From: Candidatus Dormiibacterota bacterium
GTDB lineage: Bacteria > Chloroflexota > Dormibacteria > Aeolococcales > Aeolococcaceae
Assembly: GCA_955651875.1 (NCBI GenBank)
Contig: CATPAP010000113.1
Coordinates: 1-7,323, forward strand
DNA: 7,323 bases
Reading direction: 5' to 3'
Part shown: piece by piece, positions 1 to 5,580 of the stretch
How positions within the stretch are numbered: position 1 is the first letter of the stretch
Layout of the letters: every line of letters starts with the position of its first letter
Notes under the pieces: generated by a model
Told to the model about the DNA's origin: nothing
The model's database searches: none
Seen by the model: only the letters and a program-made list of their open reading frames with translations
Program-made: the position numbers and the translations under genes

Positions 1-61
1 CCTTGGATGCGGCCGTGCTCGCTCCCTCAGCCTTGCGCTGCACCCTGTCGAGTAGCGACAT
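1..61 (-). CDS. 5' end of a divergent gene, partial
   Basis: Reading the minus strand from an ATG whose A is at 61 gives 20 open codons up to the window edge (MSLLDRVQRK then AEGASTAASK). The gene is therefore cut off at its C-terminal side. Upstream on the minus strand lies AGAGGAG (plus positions 71-77), a strong Shine-Dalgarno 9 bases before the ATG, which makes this start more convincing than the short length would suggest. The visible peptide is an alanine- and lysine-containing, probably helical N-terminus. Similar openings (MSxLDKxKxxA) are common in small cytosolic actinobacterial proteins, some with a zinc-ribbon, but 20 residues cannot assign a family. It is transcribed away from the CAP-domain gene and shares its upstream region with it. 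Confidence 0.6.
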   Translation of the reverse strand, partial: MSLLDRVQRKAEGASTAASK

Positions 62-70
62 CCGGGGCGT

Positions 71-77
71 CTCCTCT
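71..77 (-). promoter_or_regulatory. Shine-Dalgarno of the divergent minus-strand gene
   Basis: The plus strand reads CTCCTCT here, so the minus strand reads AGAGGAG. This is close to the anti-Shine-Dalgarno complement and lies 9 bases from the ATG at 61. It decides the start of the partial minus-strand gene. It also argues against the long plus-strand open frame that begins at 77, because that frame would begin inside this site. Confidence 0.6.
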
Positions 78-96
78 TGTTGTCGATCCCGAACAA

Positions 97-102
97 AGGC
101 TA
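97..102 (-). promoter_or_regulatory. Candidate -10 box for the divergent gene
   Basis: The minus strand reads TAGCCT, which fits the TANNNT form of actinobacterial -10 boxes. Transcription would begin about 7 bases on, near 88-90, leaving a leader of roughly 30 bases that contains the Shine-Dalgarno. No good -35 lies 16-18 bases upstream. A perfect TTGACA on the minus strand (145-150) is too far away to pair with it. Confidence 0.3.
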
Positions 103-215
103 CCGGGCAGCGCTCGCGACCCCGCGCGGTCCGTGCAACGATCCTGTCAAGGCGAGTTCGCCGCCGCCTGACGTTCGCCCGCGGCGACGGCCGTCCACGT
201 TTCTCCGACATCCCA

Positions 216-257
216 GTTACGAACCGTTACCGGGCCACCACACTGCCGGTGGCCTGG
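216..257. promoter_or_regulatory. Inverted repeat and GTTAC direct repeat upstream of the CAP gene
   Basis: Two GTTAC copies start exactly 10 bases apart (216-220 and 226-230), so they would face the same side of the DNA helix. Partly overlapping them is an inverted repeat with arms 230-239 and 248-257. It gives a 10-bp stem with a single G-U pair around an 8-base loop, and its core is GGCCACC/GGTGGCC. The repeat ends 14 bases before the proposed ATG at 272. It could be a repressor operator covering the promoter or a structured 5' leader. The sequence alone does not separate these. Confidence 0.35.
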
Positions 258-271
258 GGTATTCCTGCGCC

Positions 272-1243
272 ATGGCGAGGCATATGGCGGGGGCCGACGA
301 GGCGCGCTGGGAAGAGCTGCTGCGGACCGCAGCGCTGGTCCGGGCCGACGCCGCCCGACCGCTGACTGAACTGCGCTCGTGGCGGCGCATTGCCACCACC
401 GCGGCCTCCCTCGCAGTCCTCGGGGGCGTCACCATCGCAGCACTGCACGCCACCGCGACGGCCACCCCGGTGCGCGCCGACGGGTCCGCCGACGCCGCTC
501 TCTTCAGCTTCACCAACCAGGACCGCGCCAGCAACGGCGTGCGTTCGCTGAGCTACAACGGCACCCTGGCGACGATCGGTGAGGGCAGCCGATACAACGG
601 TTGCGGGTTTCCCGTCAACGGCCGTTCGGTCGACATGATCCAGCGCAACTATTTCTCGCACACCATCCTCAATTGCGGGCGAAACGTCTTCTCGATGATG
701 CAGGCGTTCGGCGTGCGCTACCTCTCTGCTGGCGAGAACATCGGCTGGAACACGTCCGGCGCATCGCAGATCAACTCCGCGTTCATGAACAGCCCAGATC
801 ATCGCTCCAACATTCTCAACAGTGCCTACACCGCTCTGGGCGTCGGCTCTGACAACTCCGGCGGCAGCGCGTGGTCCGGCGGTGGCGGCAGCTACACCGG
901 CGTCTGGATGTTCTCCGAGGAGTTCGCCCAGCTGCACTCATCGCCGCCGCCGCCTCCTCCTCCTCCTCCGCCACCACCGAAGCCCAAGCCTCGTTCGACC
1001 GGAGGTGGCACGCCGACGCGCAACAGCGCGCCACCGGCGCCGCCTGCGCAGCCACCGGCGCGGGTGACCGCTGCGCTCCCGCCGCAGGCACCCGCACCGA
1101 GCGCGACGGCCGCAGTGCCCCCGACACCGACACCCGGTCCGACCCCGCTTCCCACACTCACGCTGCCGCCGTTGCTCGCCCAGCCGGGTGGGCTCCTCTT
1201 CAACTCGGTGGAGAGCGTCCTGGAGAGCTATCTCATCGACTGA
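272..1243 (+). CDS. CAP/SCP-domain (PR-1-like) extracytoplasmic protein with proline-rich tail
   Basis: The 323-residue protein belongs to the CAP (SCP/TAPS, PR-1) superfamily. Residues 1-39 are a charged cytosolic tail and 41-60 a hydrophobic helix that could be a signal or anchor, with a possible AXA-like site at VRA 67-69. The CAP domain spans about 75-220. It shows YFSH with His130, AGENIGW with Glu155, and SPDHRSNILN with His177, matching the family's conserved His/Glu/His cluster. Cys111 and Cys135 could form a disulfide. A run of 12 prolines (226-237 or so) begins a Pro/Ala/Thr-rich tail, which looks like a wall-spanning linker, and the last 20 residues are hydrophobic. Bacterial CAP proteins are mostly uncharacterised; lipid binding or protease activity is shown for some relatives. 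The start at 272 (alternative 284) is preferred because the open frame extending back to 77 crosses the neighbour's promoter region and has no domain-like sequence. Confidence 0.85.
   Translation: MARHMAGADEARWEELLRTAALVRADAARPLTELRSWRRIATTAASLAVLGGVTIAALHATATATPVRADGSADAALFSFTNQDRASNGVRSLSYNGTLATIGEGSRYNGCGFPVNGRSVDMIQRNYFSHTILNCGRNVFSMMQAFGVRYLSAGENIGWNTSGASQINSAFMNSPDHRSNILNSAYTALGVGSDNSGGSAWSGGGGSYTGVWMFSEEFAQLHSSPPPPPPPPPPPPKPKPRSTGGGTPTRNSAPPAPPAQPPARVTAALPPQAPAPSATAAVPPTPTPGPTPLPTLTLPPLLAQPGGLLFNSVESVLESYLID
944..979 (+). repeat. CCN trinucleotide tract encoding 12 prolines
   Basis: Twelve consecutive CCG/CCT/CCA codons encode an uninterrupted proline run right after the CAP domain. 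The central part is near-identical CCT copies, so the tract is prone to slippage and length variation between strains. In the protein it starts a rigid extended linker followed by KPKP. Confidence 0.85.
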
Positions 1244-1255
1244 ACGCGCCATCAA

Positions 1256-1290
1256 CTGCTGCACGCGACGGCCGTAGTGCGGTGCTGCAG
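1256..1290 (+). other. Stem-loop between the CAP gene and the ABC operon
   Basis: CTGCTGCAC (1256-1264) pairs with GTGCTGCAG (1282-1290), giving nine positions with one T-T mismatch around a 17-base loop. It begins 12 bases after the CAP stop. No T-run follows, so it is not a classical intrinsic terminator. It could be a U-less terminator, a 3' stabiliser of the CAP mRNA, or chance. Confidence 0.3.
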
Positions 1291-1316
1291 ACCCTCCCAA
1301 CGCTGAGGACGACGCC

Positions 1317-1373
1317 ATGAAGACCACGACGCGACCAGTAGCCACCGACCAACCAAGGGGTGCGACACCATGA
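1317..1373 (+). CDS. Possible 18-residue leader peptide, stop overlapping the ATPase start
   Basis: An ATG at 1317 opens an 18-codon frame (MKTTTRPVATDQPRGATP) that ends in TGA at 1371-1373. That TGA overlaps the ATG of the ATPase gene as ATGA. A Shine-Dalgarno-like GAGGA (1305-1309) lies 7 bases upstream. The geometry is that of a translationally coupled upstream ORF. Against it, the codons are unlike those of the neighbours: CGA, CCA three times, GTA, CAA, AGG and ACA, in a region where real genes end codons in G or C. The peptide has no recognised family. It may be a regulatory leader, a translation enhancer, or chance. Confidence 0.35.
   Translation: MKTTTRPVATDQPRGATP
1355..1360 (+). 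promoter_or_regulatory. Shine-Dalgarno for the ATPase start
   Basis: AAGGGG lies 9 bases before the ATG at 1370 and fixes that codon as the ATPase start. It sits inside the possible leader ORF, so ribosomes translating the leader would pass over it. Confidence 0.45.
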
Positions 1374-2188
1374 GCGCCATCGCCCCCGCCGCGCCGGCGG
1401 GAACCACGGTTGTCGTCGCCGACGACCTGCGCAAGACGTATTCGATCAGAAGGCCATCCCGCGAGGTGCTGCGCGGCGTGTCCCTCGAGGTGATCCGCGG
1501 CGAGTTCGTCGCGCTGATGGGCCCGAGCGGCTGCGGCAAGAGCACGCTGCTCCACATCCTTGGTGGGCTCGAGCCGCCGGACTCAGGAACGGTCTCAGTC
1601 GAGGGCAGGTCGCTGTACACCCTGGACGACACGGCACTGTCCGCGTTTCGACGTGACCGCATCGGTTTCGTCTTCCAGTTCTTCAACCTGCTCCCCAACC
1701 TCACGGCCGCAGAGAACGTGGCGCTGCCGCTGCGGTTGCGCAACGAGGGGTCCCCGCGCCATCGCGTCGGCCGGGTGAGCAGGGAGGACATCAACGACCG
1801 CGTCACGCTGCTCATGGACGAGCTCAACCTGCACGGTCTCCAGGGACACGGGCCCGAGGAGATCTCCGGTGGCGAACAGCAGCGCGTGGCCATCGCTCGC
1901 GCATTGGCGGCCGCCCCGGCTCTGCTCCTTGCCGACGAACCGACCGGCAATCTCGACTGGACCAGTGGACACGAGGTGATGGCGCTGCTGGGGCGGCTCT
2001 GCCGCAGCCAGGAGCAGACCACCGTGCTCGTCACCCACGACGCTCGCGTCGCCGCCCACGCTGACCGTGTGCTGGTGATGCGTGACGGCGAGATCATCGA
2101 CGAGGTCCGGCTGACCCAACGTGGGGATGCCGGTGAGCCCGCCGCCGTGCGCGTCCTCGTGGCGCGGCTGGGCAAGCTCGACCTGTGA
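1370..2188 (+). CDS. ABC transporter ATP-binding protein, MacB/LolD type
   Basis: The 272-residue cytosolic ATPase drives the FtsX-like permease encoded next. All nucleotide-binding elements are intact: Walker A GPSGCGKST (51-59), Q-loop Gln103 in VFQFFNLLP, signature SGGEQ (166-170), Walker B LLLADE with catalytic Glu190, D-loop GNLD (193-196), and H-loop His223 in VTHD. The pairs FFNLLPNLTAAENVALPL and ADEPTGNLD are hallmarks of the MacB/LolD/FtsE branch, which works with FtsX-fold permeases. The family is usually about 220-250 residues. Here there is a short N-terminal extension, an insert around 127-142 (SPRHRVGRVS), and a C-terminal tail of about 25 residues beyond the usual fold. The gene overlaps the permease start by 4 bases (GTGA). 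The substrate cannot be inferred. The subfamily call is firm; the name macB is not given because that protein is fused to its permease. Confidence 0.95.
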   Translation: MSAIAPAAPAGTTVVVADDLRKTYSIRRPSREVLRGVSLEVIRGEFVALMGPSGCGKSTLLHILGGLEPPDSGTVSVEGRSLYTLDDTALSAFRRDRIGFVFQFFNLLPNLTAAENVALPLRLRNEGSPRHRVGRVSREDINDRVTLLMDELNLHGLQGHGPEEISGGEQQRVAIARALAAAPALLLADEPTGNLDWTSGHEVMALLGRLCRSQEQTTVLVTHDARVAAHADRVLVMRDGEIIDEVRLTQRGDAGEPAAVRVLVARLGKLDL

Positions 2189-4674
2189 GCCTGGCCTGGG
2201 CGCTGGCGCTGCGAGCAATTCGCCGCCGTCCGATGCGCGCCCTGCTCACCGCCACCGCGGTCGCGCTCGGCATCGCCGTCGTGCTCGGCGTGGCGGTGGC
2301 CATAACCGGCCTCGATGCGGAGTCGCGCTCCGCCGCGCAGGCATCGGCGGGCGCGTCCGACCTCGACATCCGCGTCACCGCCGGGACCGGGCTGGCCGCT
2401 GAGGACGCCGCGCGGCTCGGCACTCTCCCCGGTGTCGCCGACGAGGTGCCGCTGTATGAGAAGCGGGTTATCGCCCGGCTCACCACCAACGATGTGAGCG
2501 GGACCACGGTCAACCTGCTCGCGCTGCGCGGCGGCGGCGTCGCGCTCCGTCCCCTGTCGCTCGCCTCTGGCCGCCTGCCCAAGCCTGACAGCCACGTCGA
2601 CGTCGTCGTCGACCAGGGTCTCGCGGTGGTCCTCGCCCAGGCCGAGCACCGCGCTCCGCTGCAGATCGGCGACACGCTCGAGCTCACCACCGTCACCGGC
2701 CCCGACACCTTCACCATCGTCGGCTTCAGCGATGGGGGCGGGCTCGGTGGCTTCACGCGCAACGGAGTCTTCATCACCGAGACTGCGATGCTCGACCAGT
2801 TCCGCCTCGGTCTGCGCACTGCGATGGTGGCGCTCCACCTCTCTCCCGGCGCCGACTCTGCGCAGGTCTCGGACGAGGTGCGCGCGTCCCTCGGCAACGG
2901 CGTCACCACCGTCGACCCGCGCACCGGCGCGGGGTCCCCGCTCGGCGAGGTGCAGCCTCTGCTCCTGCTCGTGACCGTGCTGAGCGTCGTGGTCGGGGCG
3001 GGTTCAGCGTCCAACAGCGTGGCCCTCGCAGCCAGCGAACGCCGTCGCGAAACCAGCCTGCTGCGTGCCGCCGGTGCCTCGTCACGCGAGGTGTTCCGCC
3101 TCTTCGTGCTCGAGGTGTGCATCCTCGCCGCCGCGGCGATCCCTTTTGGCGTGGCCGCGGGCATTGCGCTGGCTGCGTTCCTCGAAGCGCACCTCACGCC
3201 CGCCGATCTCCCCGTGCCCACCCTCGATGTCAGCGCGCTGCAGGTGGTGCTCGCTGTCCTCGCGGCGACGCTGGCAGCGGTCGTGGGGGGTGCCATCTCG
3301 GCGCTCCCCACCGGCCGCCGCCCAATCCTCGCCGGTCTGCGGCCCCACCCGGGATCCGAGCGCGAGCGGGTCGGCACCTTCCCCGTCGCCCTGGCGCCGC
3401 TGGCGCTCGCCGCCGGTGCGCTGCTCTTCATCACCGGCGACGGCACCGCGGCAGCAGTGGGCTCCGTCATGGTGATCGCGGGCGTGCTCTGCGCCCTGCC
3501 GCTGATCGCGCCCTGGGCGGCTCGTGCGGTCGGTTTCGTCGCCTCAGCGTTCACCCCGCAGGCCGGGGCGGCAACGCGCAATCTCGTCCGCCGGCGCAAC
3601 CGCACCGCCCTGACCCTGAGCGGGCTCACCATCAGTGTGGCGAGCGCGGTGGCGGTGAGCGCGCTCGCGGCCGGCGCCGTCTCCGGTGGCGATGCGTGGG
3701 TGTCGCAGCTCTTCAGCGGTAATGTCGTGGTGCGCAGCCCGGTTGCCCAGACCGATGCTGTCCAGGCGAGCATCGCCTCGACGACCGGGGTACGAACGGC
3801 ACTGCCCCTGCGATTCCTGTCGGTTGCCAGCGGCAGCAGCGTCATCGGCGTCACCACCGTCGACACCGCTTCGTACGAGGCCGGGGGCAGCCTCAAGGTG
3901 GTCACACCGGAACGTGCCGACGCCTTCCGGGCGATCGGCAACGGGCCCGCGGTGCTGGCGCCGAGCAGCTTCGCCACCGCGCACGGCTGGTTGGTGGGCT
4001 CGTCGGTACCGCTGCTCACCAGCCGCGGCACCATGCCGTTCCTGGTCGCGGGCATCGTCGAGCACTCGTTCCCTTCGGGAAACGGTGAGGAGTCACTGAT
4101 CATGGACCGCAACGAGGCGGTGCAGGTCTTCGGTGACACGGCCGCGGGTTTCGATGACCTCGACGTTGTGACCACAGGCAACACCTCCGCGGTGATGGGG
4201 TCGGCGGCAGAGTTCGGCCTGTCGGCGATCAGCCTCGATGACATTCGCGGCAGCGCCGAACGCGCGCTGCAGCATGCGCTCGGACTGCTCTTGGCCGTGG
4301 CCATCGTCGCCCTGGTGGTGTCGATGATCGCCGTCGTCAACACGCTGCTCGTCAACATCCGCCAGGGATCGCGTGAGTTGAGCATGATGCGCGCGGTCGG
4401 CCTCGATCGAGGCGGAGCGCGCGCGCTTGTCCTCACCGAGGCTGCTGTGCTCGCCGCCACCGGCGCCATTCTCGGCGTCGCCACCGGCTGTGTCGTGGTG
4501 GTCGGCATGCTCCGCGCCGTCTCATCGCCCGCATTCGCGCCGAGCTTCACCTTTCCGATCGTCGCCGCGATCACGGTGGTGACCACGGTGATCGGGGGCA
4601 GCATCATTGCGACGCTGTTGCCGGCGATCCGGGTGGCGCGCAGCAGCATCGTGGCCGCGATCCGTCAAGATTGA
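2185..4674 (+). CDS. FtsX-like ABC permease with two FtsX domains, 829 residues
   Basis: This is the membrane subunit of the system. Hydrophobic segments suggest about ten helices: roughly 18-43, 258-281, 309-332, 351-373, 401-417, 422-446, 475-499, 697-722, 747-776 and 790-815. Two large extracytoplasmic domains lie at about 44-255 (MacB_PCD-like) and 500-695. Two FtsX modules carry the typical cytosolic coupling loops, RRRETSLLRAAGASSREVF (near 288-305) and RELSMMRAVGLDRGGAR (near 730-746). The duplicated ten-helix layout and the length match known large FtsX/YbbP-type permeases. Members of this type VII superfamily transmit force to substrates or partners outside the membrane instead of forming a channel. 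The GTG at 2185 is used through the GTGA overlap with the ATPase; no independent Shine-Dalgarno is evident, which points to translational coupling. The next gene starts inside its stop codon. Confidence 0.93.
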   Translation: MSLAWALALRAIRRRPMRALLTATAVALGIAVVLGVAVAITGLDAESRSAAQASAGASDLDIRVTAGTGLAAEDAARLGTLPGVADEVPLYEKRVIARLTTNDVSGTTVNLLALRGGGVALRPLSLASGRLPKPDSHVDVVVDQGLAVVLAQAEHRAPLQIGDTLELTTVTGPDTFTIVGFSDGGGLGGFTRNGVFITETAMLDQFRLGLRTAMVALHLSPGADSAQVSDEVRASLGNGVTTVDPRTGAGSPLGEVQPLLLLVTVLSVVVGAGSASNSVALAASERRRETSLLRAAGASSREVFRLFVLEVCILAAAAIPFGVAAGIALAAFLEAHLTPADLPVPTLDVSALQVVLAVLAATLAAVVGGAISALPTGRRPILAGLRPHPGSERERVGTFPVALAPLALAAGALLFITGDGTAAAVGSVMVIAGVLCALPLIAPWAARAVGFVASAFTPQAGAATRNLVRRRNRTALTLSGLTISVASAVAVSALAAGAVSGGDAWVSQLFSGNVVVRSPVAQTDAVQASIASTTGVRTALPLRFLSVASGSSVIGVTTVDTASYEAGGSLKVVTPERADAFRAIGNGPAVLAPSSFATAHGWLVGSSVPLLTSRGTMPFLVAGIVEHSFPSGNGEESLIMDRNEAVQVFGDTAAGFDDLDVVTTGNTSAVMGSAAEFGLSAISLDDIRGSAERALQHALGLLLAVAIVALVVSMIAVVNTLLVNIRQGSRELSMMRAVGLDRGGARALVLTEAAVLAATGAILGVATGCVVVVGMLRAVSSPAFAPSFTFPIVAAITVVTTVIGGSIIATLLPAIRVARSSIVAAIRQD

Positions 4675-5327
4675 CCCGTGCGAAGGTGGTGGTGCTCACG
4701 GCGTGCGTGGCGGTGCTCACCATCGGCTGCGCCGCGCCGGCCACCCCTCCCCTTCTCCGCGCCGCGCCGACCGCGTACCTGCTTGGCATCGACCAGCTGA
4801 TCTCGCCTGACTTCACCTACGACTCCACGCCGCATCGATTGACCGCCGTTTCCATCGCCGCCGCGGGGGGCGCGGCCGACGCCCAGCTGGTCGCAGCGGG
4901 TTTCGCCAACGGCGCCGCTGAAGACTTCTTTCGTGACGTGCCCGACCTCGCCGTCCTCAACGGACCCGTGCAGATCGGTGACACCGTCGAAGAGTTCGAC
5001 TCGGCGAACGGTGCGGCCAGCGTGTACGGCGCCGACCTCGGCCGGCTCGATGCCGCGCCGGGGAGCACGGCGATGTCGACAGGGGCCCTCGGCGACGCCG
5101 CTCACGCCACCACCCGCACCGCCCGCGCCAATGGGACCATCGTCCTCGAGATCACCGTGGAATGGCGCGTCGACAACCTCCTCGACATCCTCGTGGTCCG
5201 CGGCCGCGACGGCGGGGTGAGGCCCGACGACGCCCTGCTGCTCGCGCACCGCCAGACGGTCATCGAGATCGGACGGTCCACGTCAACTCCGAGCGGCACG
5301 GCGTCAAGCACGCCGATCAGCAGCTGA
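4671..5327 (+). CDS. Putative lipoprotein of unrecognised family, coupled to the ABC permease
   Basis: The 218-residue product starts at TTG 4671, which overlaps the permease stop as TTGA. In-frame GTG codons at 4686, 4689 and 4692 are alternatives. A basic-hydrophobic leader (MTRAKVVVLTACVAVLTIGC) ends at Cys20. LTIGC is a slightly off-consensus lipobox because Thr occupies -3, so lipidation is likely but not certain. The mature part has no family I recognise. It shows a pattern common in small actinobacterial lipoproteins: an alanine-rich AGF segment (73-82), VEEFDSANGAASVYG (106-120) with the look of a strand plus helix, a GALGDAAH stretch (138-145), then alternating strands IVLEITVEWRVDNLLDILVVRG (157-178) and a final helix ALLLAHRQTVIEI. 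A Ser/Thr/Pro tail closes it. It lacks the long coiled coil and HlyD/biotinyl-lipoyl domains of MacA adaptors. It is probably an extracytoplasmic partner or substrate-recognition subunit of the adjacent permease. Confidence 0.75.
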   Translation: MTRAKVVVLTACVAVLTIGCAAPATPPLLRAAPTAYLLGIDQLISPDFTYDSTPHRLTAVSIAAAGGAADAQLVAAGFANGAAEDFFRDVPDLAVLNGPVQIGDTVEEFDSANGAASVYGADLGRLDAAPGSTAMSTGALGDAAHATTRTARANGTIVLEITVEWRVDNLLDILVVRGRDGGVRPDDALLLAHRQTVIEIGRSTSTPSGTASSTPISS

Positions 5328-5474
5328 GCCCCGCCCGTGCAGCCGCGTGGTGTCGCCATGACGGCGTTACACGGCAGCGCACGCAACGGCACACGCGTGT
5401 CCGACGGTCCGCGACGTCGCGTGGCGATCATGCAATGCGGTCGCTTTGATCGCACCACCGACCATTCCCCCCAC
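5328..5474 (+). other. Structured non-coding stretch before the terminator
   Basis: No supported gene lies here. It contains two perfect 10-base palindromes, ACACGCGTGT (5391-5400) and GCGACGTCGC (5411-5420). It also has a longer hairpin in which GTGGCGATCA (5421-5430) pairs with TGATCGC and CCAC (5447-5458) around one bulged A, with a 16-base loop. It may be the structured 3' end of the trio's mRNA or a small RNA ending at the following terminator. Confidence 0.35.
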
Positions 5475-5514
5475 GAAACGTCGCGAACCGAGAGGGTCGC
5501 GGCGTTTTTCTCTT
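5475..5514 (+). terminator. Intrinsic terminator of the trio operon
   Basis: The core stem pairs 5477-5489 (AACGTCGCGAACC) with 5494-5506 (GGGTCGCGGCGTT) around a GAGA tetraloop. It has one G-U pair and one A-G mismatch, and pairing can extend two further bases on each side. A TTTTTCTCTT tract starts at 5505. This is the clearest Rho-independent terminator in the window. It separates the FtsX-type system from the ABC-2 system on the same strand. Confidence 0.85.
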
Positions 5515-5541
5515 GGGACGGGCGGCCCGACGTGATTACCG

Positions 5542-5556
5542 CGGCGGGAGCCGCCG
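5542..5556. repeat. Short inverted repeat upstream of the second ABC operon
   Basis: CGGCGG (5542-5547) and CCGCCG (5551-5556) form a perfect 6-bp inverted repeat around GAG. It ends 10 bases before the -10-like box. It lies where a -35 element or an activator/repressor contact would be, but such GC-only repeats are common by chance in this composition. Confidence 0.25.
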
Positions 5557-5563
5557 GTTCGGC

Positions 5564-5572
5564 TGGCATACT
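5564..5572 (+). promoter_or_regulatory. Extended -10-like promoter element, possibly leaderless
   Basis: TGG followed by CATACT fits an extended -10 (TGn plus a hexamer with 4 of 6 matches to TATAAT). It ends 8 bases before the ATG at 5581. Transcription would therefore begin at or next to the start codon, and no Shine-Dalgarno lies near that ATG. Both facts point to a leaderless mRNA, a known mode in high-GC lineages. No -35 is visible. Confidence 0.4.
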
Positions 5573-5580
5573 TCGCCGCC

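Noticed and set aside
77..271. N-terminal extension of the CAP gene to the ATG at 77
   Set aside because: It would begin inside the divergent gene's ribosome site, cross the repeat-rich promoter region and add 65 residues without CAP-like or signal features.
227..937. A 236-residue minus-strand frame over the CAP gene
   Set aside because: It is the antisense shadow of a gene with intact family motifs; no ribosome site or recognisable domain.
944..979. The CCN tract as a possible non-coding microsatellite or CRISPR-like repeat
   Set aside because: It is in frame inside the CAP gene and encodes a plausible proline linker; there are no spacers.
1252..2838. A 528-residue open frame on the minus strand
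   Set aside because: It covers the ATPase and part of the permease in antisense, with low-complexity composition and no motif.
2094..4649. An 851-residue open frame on the minus strand
   Set aside because: It is antisense to the FtsX-like permease. Its length follows from GC-rich third positions, and the Ser/Thr/Ala/Arg-rich translation has no domain.
1370..4674. ATPase and permease as a split macB with a defect
   Set aside because: Both proteins are complete with all motifs, and the separate-subunit form with a 4-base overlap is normal in this superfamily.
5102..5569. A minus-strand frame overlapping the lipoprotein gene and the gap
   Set aside because: It spans the terminator and overlaps a well-supported gene in antisense; composition is arginine-rich shadow sequence.
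5521..5580. A Shine-Dalgarno for the ABC-2 ATPase in GCGGGAG (5543-5550 region)
   Set aside because: It lies about 30 bases from the ATG, too far to serve as its ribosome site.
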